Below, piece after piece: positions 1 through 5,118 of a stretch of 5,118 bases of DNA. The position numbers and the translations under genes are program-made. The stretch covers positions 10,409-15,526 of the forward strand of contig DONB01000148.1 in assembly GCA_003510325.1 (NCBI GenBank), given 5' to 3'. How positions within the stretch are numbered: position 1 is the stretch's first letter; the number at the start of each line of letters is the position of its first letter. This DNA comes from Thiobacillus sp. Lineage in GTDB: Bacteria > Pseudomonadota > Gammaproteobacteria > Burkholderiales > Thiobacillaceae. The notes beneath the pieces were generated by a model. It did not search any database, had not been told where the DNA came from, and was given only the letters and a program-made list of their open reading frames with translations.

Positions 1-610
1 TATCCATCACCTGCCGAACCGTAGCGCTACCGAATGCGCTGTCCTTAAGCTCCGGCACGATAGAGGCGACCAACGCCTTTTCATCTAGGACGCCCTCGGC
101 CACTAGAATCTCCGCCAGCAAGCCGGTCAGGGACTTGGTCATGGACATAGCTGCGTGCTTGCCAGACTCACCCAAACAGCCCCAGTAACGTTCGTAGACG
201 ATCTTGCCCCGGTGCAGGATCAACATACCATCGGTGTAGTTGGCGGCCAGGGACTCCTTCCAGGTCATGCGCTCGTTCGAGCCTGTGGGCGTGAAACGGA
301 GGGCGTCGATGGCTGCCTCATCCAGGGCGTATTCCAGGGGAACCGGTGCGCCGATGCCGCGGCTGACCTGCTCGGTTGGCAGCAACTCGCGAATGTGGCA
401 GACCGTCCAGCGCAGCTTGGGAAAGCTGAAGTAGTTGGAGTCGGGCTGCATGATCAGCTTGTCAGCCGGAGGTGGGAAACCCTGCATCCAACCCAGTACG
501 CTCGGGTCGGAGTGTGCCGCCGTAAGTTGGCTGGCGGCGACCGGCAGCGCCATCAGGCTCAATCCAAACAGTAGGGGGGAAACTCTGCGATGAAGTGATG
601 AGCTCAGCAT
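1..610 (-). CDS. Secreted serine hydrolase, beta-lactamase/NylB-like (N-terminal part, runs off the left edge)
   Basis: The first 203 residues are visible; the C-terminus lies outside the window. Residues 1-26 form a Sec signal peptide: SSLHRR gives the positive end, a hydrophobic core covers about residues 12-25, and cleavage is likely after Val-Ala-Ala 26, so the protein should act in the periplasm or outside the cell. The motif Ser-Met-Thr-Lys at 156-159 is the SxxK nucleophile/base pair of class C beta-lactamases, DD-peptidases and 6-aminohexanoate-dimer hydrolase (NylB). Other stretches recall NylB: RWTVCHIRELLPT near 67-79, YTDGMLILHRGKIVYE near 125-140, and a VPEL after the SxxK helix. 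The Tyr and later active-site motifs are not visible, so the substrate (amide, ester or beta-lactam) cannot be given. The start ATG at 610 is chosen because it gives a clean signal peptide; a weak GGA lies about 8 bases upstream. Codons such as CTA, TTG and TCT seem more common here than in the gene at 857-4576, a visual impression only. Confidence 0.85.
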   Translation of the reverse strand, partial: MLSSSLHRRVSPLLFGLSLMALPVAASQLTAAHSDPSVLGWMQGFPPPADKLIMQPDSNYFSFPKLRWTVCHIRELLPTEQVSRGIGAPVPLEYALDEAAIDALRFTPTGSNERMTWKESLAANYTDGMLILHRGKIVYERYWGCLGESGKHAAMSMTKSLTGLLAEILVAEGVLDEKALVASIVPELKDSAFGSATVRQVMD

Positions 611-644
611 GTGCCAATCCGTTTATCTCTGCCCGTAGGCCCTA

Positions 645-650
645 ATTTTA
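645..650 (-). promoter_or_regulatory. Possible -10 box for the serine hydrolase
   Basis: On the minus strand this reads TAAAAT, one mismatch from TATAAT, inside the AT-rich run TTTAAAATTA. A transcript would begin near 638, leaving a leader of about 28 bases before the ATG at 610. No recognisable -35 hexamer sits 16-18 bases upstream (the bases there read roughly AACCCC), so if the promoter is real it is weak, activator-dependent, or uses another sigma factor. AT-rich runs produce such hexamers by chance. Confidence 0.25.
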
Positions 651-682
651 AATGGACCGGTAGATCAGGGGTTCATAAATTG

Positions 683-698
683 CATTCTGGGCAGAATG
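683..698. promoter_or_regulatory. 16-base palindrome, possible operator
   Basis: CATTCTG, GG, CAGAATG: two perfect 7-base arms around a 2-base centre. It lies 72 bases upstream of the serine hydrolase start and, if the -10 box at 645-650 is right, is centred near -52, where a transcription activator often binds. As RNA it would be only a 6-pair stem with a 4-base loop, and neither strand has a T-run after it, so a DNA-binding site is more likely than a terminator. I do not recognise it as the site of a named regulator. Confidence 0.35.
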
Positions 699-750
699 AC
701 CTGTTGAATCGCCCCGGCTCCAGTAGAACTTTTAAGCATGAGCCCCACCG

Positions 751-820
751 GTCCGCTTTTGTCGAACATGAGTCGGTTGAGCTCCCCTAGCTGGACGTCC
801 GCTTCTGGCCGAAAGCTGCC
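751..820. repeat. Pair of diverged repeat units, 46-base period
   Basis: Unit 1 begins at 751 with GTCCGCTTTTGTCGAA; unit 2 begins at 797 with GTCCGCTTCTGGCCGAA. They agree at nearly all positions over these 16-17 bases, allowing one gap, and then diverge. Unit 2 contains GCTTCTGGCCGAAAGC (801-816), an imperfect palindrome centred on GGCC. From memory, similar sequences (GTCCGCTT, TGGC, AAAGC) recur in non-coding DNA of many Proteobacteria, sometimes in clusters with about this spacing. I know of no formal name and could not compare sequences here. Confidence 0.4.
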
Positions 821-856
821 CCCGTCCAAGTAACACAGGGGCTATGGAATACATTC

Positions 857-3800
857 CTATCTCAGCCGCTCGATCCACGCACTCATCTCCACCGGCCGCT
901 GGAAGTGATACCCCTGGAAGCGCTCACACCCCTGCTGGCGCAGGAAGGCGAACTGGGCTTCGTTTTCGACGCCTTCGGCGACGACTTCGAAATGCAGGTG
1001 GCTGGCCATCGAGAGGATGGTTTCGACCAGGGCGACGTCGTTGGGGTCGTGCGGGATGTCCTGGACGAAGCTCTTGTCGATCTTGAGTTCGGACAGCGGC
1101 AGGCGCTTGAGGTAGGTGAGCGAGGAATAGCCGGTGCCGAAGTCGTCGATCGACATGCGAACGCCGCGTGCGTTCAGCCGGTCCATCACGGCGATGGCCG
1201 CCGGCGCGTCATCCATGGCAACGCTCTCAGTCAGTTCCAGTTCCAGGCACTGCGGCGCCAGACCCGTCTCGTCGAGAATCTGCGTCACCAACTCGGGCAG
1301 ATGCGGGTGACGAAACTGCACGGCCGACAGGTTGACCGACATCGTCATCGGCGTCAGGCCGGCATCGATCCACGCTTTCATCTGCCGGATGGCACTGCGT
1401 AGCGCCCATTCCCCGATGGGTAGGATCTGGCCGCTTTCTTCCGCGATGGGGATGAAGTCGGCCGGCGCGATCATGCCGAGTTCGGGGTGCTCCCAGCGCA
1501 GCAGCGCCTCGATGCCGACGAGGCGATCATCCTGCAGCGAGATCTGGGGCTGATAGTGCAATTGCAACTGCTTGCGCTCCACCGCACGGCGCAGCGCGTT
1601 TTCCATTTTCAGGCTGTGGGCCGACCGCGCCTGCATTTCCGCAGTGAAGTAACGGTAGGTATTGCGGCCATCGTGCTTGGCACGGTACATGGCCGCATCG
1701 GCGCATTTTGAGAGCGATTCGAAATCCTCGCCGTCGCCGGGATACAGGGCGATGCCGATGGACAGAGTCACGCTCAGTTCGAAACCCTCGATCTGATAGG
1801 GTTGCCCGACGGCTTCCAGCAGCTTCCCCGCCACGTGCGCCGCGCCTTCGGCTCCGGTGTCAGGCAGGAGCAGGATAAACTCGTCGCCGCCCTGGCGCGA
1901 AACCGTGTCCACTTCGCGCACCACCCCCTTCAGGCGATCGGCGACCTCGACCAGCAACGCGTCGCCGATGCGATGGCCGAGCGTGTCGTTGACGTTTTTG
2001 AAGTGGTCGAGATCAACGAACATGATCGCCAGCTCGGCATGGTTGCGCTGGGCGGTACTGAGATCGTGCCGGACGCGATCGTTGAGCAGGGCACGGTTCG
2101 GCAGACCGGTAAGCGGATCGAAGTGTGCCAGCCGCTGGATATGCGCCTGCGCTTCCTTGTGCTGGGTGATGTCGCTTGAAATGCCGATGTAGTGGCTGAC
2201 TGCGCCTTGCGCATCGAGCACCCGGATGATCGAGAGCATTTCCGGATACAGCCCCCCGTCCTTGCGACGATTCCACATCTCGCCCTGCCAGCGTCCCTGC
2301 GTGGCAATGGCGTCCCACATCGCGCGGTAGAAGGCCTGGTCATGGCGCCCCGAAGCCAGCATGCCCGGCGTCTGCCCCAGCGCTTCGGCCTCGCTGTAGC
2401 CGGTGATGGCGCTGAATGCCTGGTTGACCATGATGATGGTGCCCTGCGCATCGGTGATCAGGATCCCTTCGCCGCTCTGCTCGAACACCTTGGCGGCGAG
2501 GGCCAGCTGCGCCTCGGCCTGCTGACGCTTGGTGATGTCGATGAAGGTCGCGATCGCGCCCACCACCACGCCGTCGGTGACGATGGGATTCGACCAGTAT
2601 TCGACCGGGATCGCCACGCCGTCCTTGCGCCAGAACACCTCGTTGGAGACGTTCATCGCCTGGTTCGACAGATAGGCACGATGAATGCTGCATTCGCTTT
2701 CCGGATAGGCACTGCCGTCGGCACGAGAATGATGGATGAGTGCGTGGATGCGCTTGTCCAGCACTTCGTCCTCGTTCTGGTAGCCCAGCATTTTCAGGAA
2801 GGCCCGGTTGGCGAAGGTGCAGTTGCCGTCGAAATCCACGCCATAGGCCGCCTCGGCCATCGAATCGAGCAGCAGGCGCAGGCTCTCGCGGGAATCGTGC
2901 AAGGCCTGCTCCGCCAGCTTGCGCTCGGTGATGTCCTCTCCCGAAGCGAGTATGCCGTTGATCCGGCCCGATTCGTCCCGCAGCAGCACGTTGTGCCAGG
3001 CAACCATGCGTTCCTCGCCTTTGCGGGTCAGGATGGCATTTTCCATGTACTCGACGGGTGCGATGTCGCCCTTCATCATCCGGGCGACATTCTCCCTGAC
3101 GTCCTGCCGCATGCGTTCGGGCAGAAAATGGCCGATCCAGTCCTTGCCCAGTATCTCCGCCTCGGGCGCGCCCAGCATGTCGCAGCCCTTGTGGTTGACG
3201 AGCTGCACCCGGCCCTCGGCATCGAGCGCTATCAGCATCACGCCGGCAATGTTCAGGTATTGCTGCGCCTGCTGCCGGGATTGCATCAGCGCCTGTTCCG
3301 CCTGCGCGCGCTTGGTGATGTCGCGGGCGACACCCAGCACGCCGACGGGTTTTCCGTCGTCATCCAGCATCGGCGTCTTGATCGTTTCAAACAGCCTGCG
3401 GCTGCCATCGTCGGCGAAGCTCAGCCATTCCTCGTTGATGCTGGGTGTGCCGGCGGCCATCGCCGCACGGTCGTGCTCGCGAAAGAAGTCGGCCTGCTCG
3501 CGGCCGACAAAGTCGTAGTCGGTCTTGCCGACGATGTCCGCCTCGCTGGCTCCGAAAAACCGTTCGAACATCGGGTTGCAGCTCAGATAGACGCCGTCCG
3601 CATCCTTCAGCCAGACCAGGTCGGGGAGCGCGTTGAGCGTGGACTTCAACTGGCGCTGCGCCGCAAGAATTTCGGCAGTGCGCTGGGCGACACGCGCTTC
3701 AAGCAGCTGCTTTTGCGCCCGCAACTCGAAAAAAATCCTCGCCAGATACCCCAGCAGCAGGCTGACAAGGATGCCCAGCGCCAGCCGCATCCAGATATCG

Positions 3801-4576
3801 AGCTGATGAGTCCAGCCCCTGGCCGGCGCAACGCTCAGCGTCCAGGTGGCATTGGGGACTTTCAGGGCCTGCTCCACGGGTTCGATCAAGGGAACCGGCG
3901 ACGAACGGGCGATGATCTGTTTCTTTCCGCTATCCGGGTGGACGCGCCACAGCTCGTAATCCAGATTCTGATGATCCAGACTCGACAAGTGGGCCATATC
4001 CAGCCCGCCGGGCAGGCGCATCACGACAAGGGTGAAGCCCCAGAAAACCGAACGCCCGTTGCCGTCTTGCAGAAAAACCGGCAGCCGCCCGACGACCCCG
4101 GTACCGCCCTGTACCAGTTCAAGCGGGCCGGCCAGGGTGAGCCTGCCGCTGTCGCGGGCGCTCAGGGACTCCTTGCGTTGCGTCGGTGAGGCCAGCAGGT
4201 CCAGGCCCACCGCCCGCTCGTTCCCCGCCATCGGCGCAACGTCCCGGATCACCCCGCCGGGCGCCAGCGCCAACTCGGATACGCCCGGATAAAACGGCAG
4301 CATCTTGCCTGCAGTCGTCTCGAAGTCGGGCACGGCGCCGTTGCCCTGGCGCACCAGAGCTGCCAGGGCATGCGCCGCAGACAGGGCATGCTCGATGGTG
4401 TGCTCGATCGCATGGACATGGTCGCCTGCCAGATGCGCAACGCGCACCCGCTCGCGTTCGATGGCATTCCGCTCCAGTTGCCAGACGATCACGCCCGGCA
4501 ACGCTGCAGCGAGCAGAAAGACGACGACGCCCGCCAGCAGGGAACGGGGTGGACGGGACGGACTCAAGGCAGGCAT
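857..4576 (-). CDS. Membrane cyclic-di-GMP synthase/phosphodiesterase: CHASE, 4 PAS, GGDEF, EAL
   Basis: This 1239-residue sensor is predicted to make and/or break cyclic-di-GMP at the inner membrane. Order: membrane helix 12-33; periplasmic CHASE domain about 78-255 (ELALAPGGVIRDVAPMAGNE and ARDSGRLTLAGP are CHASE-like); second helix about 262-284; short coiled coil to 311; PAS1 312-424, PAS2 435-557, PAS3 564-688, PAS4 692-808, each ending in a DIT(K/E/Q) PAC-type linker (419, 548, 680, 802); GGDEF about 815-977; EAL about 995-1239. The GGDEF domain keeps metal residue D855, the NDTLGH loop (863-868), GGDEF at 896-900 and the inhibitory RxxD (REVD 887-890) five residues before it. The EAL domain keeps E1023, N1082, E1114, D1144-D1145, K1165, E1201 and Q1221, the full metal and catalytic set known for the family. 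Both activities therefore look intact, though many such fusions use only one. The ATG at 4576 puts Arg-rich residues before helix 1; its ribosome site is weak. It follows the MoaD-like gene by 55 bases. Confidence 0.95.
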   Translation of the reverse strand: MPALSPSRPPRSLLAGVVVFLLAAALPGVIVWQLERNAIERERVRVAHLAGDHVHAIEHTIEHALSAAHALAALVRQGNGAVPDFETTAGKMLPFYPGVSELALAPGGVIRDVAPMAGNERAVGLDLLASPTQRKESLSARDSGRLTLAGPLELVQGGTGVVGRLPVFLQDGNGRSVFWGFTLVVMRLPGGLDMAHLSSLDHQNLDYELWRVHPDSGKKQIIARSSPVPLIEPVEQALKVPNATWTLSVAPARGWTHQLDIWMRLALGILVSLLLGYLARIFFELRAQKQLLEARVAQRTAEILAAQRQLKSTLNALPDLVWLKDADGVYLSCNPMFERFFGASEADIVGKTDYDFVGREQADFFREHDRAAMAAGTPSINEEWLSFADDGSRRLFETIKTPMLDDDGKPVGVLGVARDITKRAQAEQALMQSRQQAQQYLNIAGVMLIALDAEGRVQLVNHKGCDMLGAPEAEILGKDWIGHFLPERMRQDVRENVARMMKGDIAPVEYMENAILTRKGEERMVAWHNVLLRDESGRINGILASGEDITERKLAEQALHDSRESLRLLLDSMAEAAYGVDFDGNCTFANRAFLKMLGYQNEDEVLDKRIHALIHHSRADGSAYPESECSIHRAYLSNQAMNVSNEVFWRKDGVAIPVEYWSNPIVTDGVVVGAIATFIDITKRQQAEAQLALAAKVFEQSGEGILITDAQGTIIMVNQAFSAITGYSEAEALGQTPGMLASGRHDQAFYRAMWDAIATQGRWQGEMWNRRKDGGLYPEMLSIIRVLDAQGAVSHYIGISSDITQHKEAQAHIQRLAHFDPLTGLPNRALLNDRVRHDLSTAQRNHAELAIMFVDLDHFKNVNDTLGHRIGDALLVEVADRLKGVVREVDTVSRQGGDEFILLLPDTGAEGAAHVAGKLLEAVGQPYQIEGFELSVTLSIGIALYPGDGEDFESLSKCADAAMYRAKHDGRNTYRYFTAEMQARSAHSLKMENALRRAVERKQLQLHYQPQISLQDDRLVGIEALLRWEHPELGMIAPADFIPIAEESGQILPIGEWALRSAIRQMKAWIDAGLTPMTMSVNLSAVQFRHPHLPELVTQILDETGLAPQCLELELTESVAMDDAPAAIAVMDRLNARGVRMSIDDFGTGYSSLTYLKRLPLSELKIDKSFVQDIPHDPNDVALVETILSMASHLHFEVVAEGVENEAQFAFLRQQGCERFQGYHFQRPVEMSAWIERLR

Positions 4577-4631
4577 GGCTATGCGCCCGTGGTCATGGAA
4601 GAAACCGCCCGCAGGCCGGGACGCGGCATGG

Positions 4632-4883
4632 TCAAACCACCGCGAACCCTACCAGCGCGATTTCGTCGCCGTCGCTGACCGGTGCGGACTTGTCGGCGAA
4701 CTGCTTGTTGATGGTGATGTTGAGCTTGGGATTGCCGAGCAGCATCTTCTTCCACATCTCGCCGCGTTTGGACAGCACGAACAGCAGACGCTCGCCGTCG
4801 GTCACGTCGGGCGGCAAGGCGATTTCGTCCGAGGCCATGCCGAGCGTGTCCACCAGGTCGCCGAAAAACAGGATTTTCACCAT
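4632..4883 (-). CDS. MoaD/ThiS-fold small protein without the C-terminal Gly-Gly
   Basis: An 83-residue cytosolic protein with the beta-grasp pattern of MoaD, the sulfur carrier of molybdopterin synthase: [15 protein letters not shown] at 1-15, a helix with the conserved Trp44 (RGEMWKK), INKQFAD at 58-64, and SDGDEIAL at 70-77, which matches the DGDEVAFF of E. coli MoaD. MoaD and ThiS end in Gly-Gly, which is adenylated and thiocarboxylated; this protein ends GFAVV, at nearly the usual length and with no Gly-Gly or Pro-Pro. It is therefore unlikely to carry sulfur in the classical way, and its role is unknown. No moaE, moaB or thi gene is adjacent. The start at 4883 fits the family N-terminus and follows GGGGGGAG, although that site is only 2 bases away. 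A GTG at 4880 would have better spacing, and an ATG at 4907 would add MTNYTGGA, which is unlike the family. Confidence 0.75.
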   Translation of the reverse strand: MVKILFFGDLVDTLGMASDEIALPPDVTDGERLLFVLSKRGEMWKKMLLGNPKLNITINKQFADKSAPVSDGDEIALVGFAVV

Positions 4884-4885
4884 CG

Positions 4886-4893
4886 CTCCCCCC
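4886..4893 (-). promoter_or_regulatory. Ribosome binding site of the MoaD-like gene
   Basis: The minus strand reads GGGGGGAG just before CG-ATG-GTG. It favours translation starting at 4883 (ATG, 2-base spacer) or 4880 (GTG, 5-base spacer) over the upstream ATG at 4907, which has only a poor GGGCGA before it. The G-run lets the ribosome pair in more than one register, so the ATG at 4883 remains plausible. Confidence 0.5.
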
Positions 4894-4894
4894 G

Positions 4895-4900
4895 TATAAT
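4895..4900 (+). promoter_or_regulatory. TATAAT -10 box, possible helicase promoter
   Basis: A perfect TATAAT on the plus strand, 30 bases before the helicase ATG at 4931. Transcription would start near 4907 with a leader of about 24 bases. The hexamer 17 bases upstream (4872-4877, GATTTT) matches TTGACA poorly and lies inside the divergent MoaD-like gene, so the promoter would overlap that gene's first codons. The leader has no clear Shine-Dalgarno sequence (GATTCTACCCCCGT precedes the ATG). Confidence 0.4.
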
Positions 4901-4930
4901 TCGTCATTGATCGCCCGATTCTACCCCCGT

Positions 4931-5118
4931 ATGTCCGCCCATCTGCTGGAAAACCTCAACCCCGAACAGCGCGCTGCCGTGACGCTGCCGCATGAATCCG
5001 CGCTGATTCTGGCCGGGGCCGGCTCGGGCAAGACGCGGGTGCTGACCACGCGCATCGCCTGGCTGCTGCAGACGGGCCAGGCCACGCCGGGCTCCATCCT
5101 GGCCGTGACCTTCACCAA
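4931..5118 (+). CDS. uvrD: UvrD/Rep-family superfamily 1 DNA helicase (N-terminus, runs off the right edge)
   Basis: Sixty-two complete codons are visible. LNPEQRAAV at 9-17 is the adenine-binding Q-motif region, AGAGSGKT at 28-35 is the Walker A (motif I) P-loop, and LAVTFT at 57-62 begins motif Ia, whose usual next residue (Asn) is cut by the window edge. These show an ATP-driven 3'-to-5' helicase of the UvrD/Rep/PcrA group. In such bacteria UvrD unwinds DNA in nucleotide excision and mismatch repair. The [22 protein letters not shown] context favours UvrD over Rep, RecB or AddA, but the distinguishing C-terminus is not visible. The ATG start gives the usual short lead-in to the Q motif. 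It is transcribed away from the MoaD-like gene, 47 bases between the two starts. Confidence 0.85.
   Translation, partial: MSAHLLENLNPEQRAAVTLPHESALILAGAGSGKTRVLTTRIAWLLQTGQATPGSILAVTFT

Larger units (their letters stand above)
611..856. other. Non-coding gap between two same-strand genes
   Basis: These 246 bases lie downstream of the stop of the cyclic-di-GMP gene and upstream of the serine hydrolase start. I see no convincing gene on either strand; the longest local reading frame is 31 codons (738-833, plus) with no family resemblance. No stem followed by a T-run marks a terminator for the upstream gene. The gap holds a 16-base palindrome (683-698), a possible -10 box (645-650), a pair of related repeat units (751-820) and an 8-base inverted pair: GGACCGGT at 654-661 and ACCGGTCC at 747-754. 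The stretch 641-685 is visibly more AT-rich than the genes on both sides. Confidence 0.7.

Noticed and set aside
155..574. A 139-codon plus-strand frame opposite the serine hydrolase
   Set aside because: The opposite strand carries a signal peptide and SxxK motif in a continuous frame; this one has no family resemblance.
738..833. A 31-codon plus-strand frame starting MSPTGPLLSNM in the intergenic gap
   Set aside because: It has no ribosome site, spans the repeat pair and is rich in Ser and Pro. It is probably spurious translation of repeat DNA.
611..856. An attC site or CRISPR repeat in the intergenic gap
   Set aside because: There is no paired GTTRRRY/RYYYAAC core, and the two repeat units are too diverged and too few for a CRISPR array.
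2192..4189. A 665-codon open frame on the plus strand
   Set aside because: It lies wholly antisense to the PAS region of the GGDEF/EAL gene, has low-complexity His/Gln/Arg/Ala-rich composition and no recognisable domain. Long antisense frames are expected opposite GC-rich genes.
4577..4631. A terminator or leader peptide between the MoaD-like and GGDEF/EAL genes
   Set aside because: The only stem (CCCG...CGGG followed by CGGTTTCTT) has four pairs and a broken T-run, and the mini-frame ATG ACC ACG GGC GCA TAG has no ribosome site.
4632..4660. A frameshift hiding a Gly-Gly end in the MoaD-like gene
   Set aside because: One alternative frame does read Arg-Gly-Gly near the stop, but it continues about 17 more codons (LTMPRP...) before a stop, so it does not restore a terminal Gly-Gly.
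4186..4899. A 237-codon plus-strand frame and another at 4305-4910
   Set aside because: Both are antisense to the CHASE coding region and the MoaD-like gene; composition is Arg/Pro/Ser-rich with no motif.
4921..5118. A minus-strand frame opposite the helicase start
   Set aside because: The plus strand here carries the Q motif and Walker A of a UvrD-type helicase in frame; the minus frame is a shadow.

Overview
The window looks like chromosomal DNA of a GC-rich betaproteobacterium. The start of the UvrD-type helicase and the multi-PAS GGDEF/EAL protein resemble, from memory, proteins of Rhodocyclales or Thiobacillus-like lineages. That placement is an inference; no rRNA or other phylogenetic marker is present.

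Layout. Positions 1-610 (minus strand, running off the left edge) hold the N-terminal part of a secreted serine hydrolase of the beta-lactamase/NylB type. Positions 611-856 are a non-coding gap with a short palindrome, a possible -10 box, a diverged repeat pair and a stretch that may be a relic of an insertion-sequence end. Positions 857-4576 (minus strand) encode one large membrane-bound cyclic-di-GMP enzyme: signal anchor, periplasmic CHASE sensor, second membrane helix, four PAS domains, GGDEF and EAL. Positions 4632-4883 (minus strand) encode a small MoaD/ThiS-fold protein that lacks the C-terminal Gly-Gly needed for sulfur transfer. From 4931 the plus strand carries the first 62 codons of a UvrD/Rep-family DNA helicase, divergent from the MoaD-like gene across a gap of less than 50 bases that contains a perfect TATAAT.

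How the genes relate. The MoaD-like gene and the GGDEF/EAL gene share a strand with 55 bases between them and could be cotranscribed in that order. The serine hydrolase is separated from them by about 250 bases and probably has its own promoter. The main signalling protein should sense a periplasmic cue through CHASE and cytoplasmic cues through its PAS array, and set cyclic-di-GMP levels. Every catalytic residue I can check is present in both output domains, so it may be bifunctional.

I see no CRISPR array, tRNA, rRNA or complete mobile element. The most unusual items are the MoaD-like protein without Gly-Gly, the His/Cys cluster in PAS3, and the repeat-bearing intergenic region.
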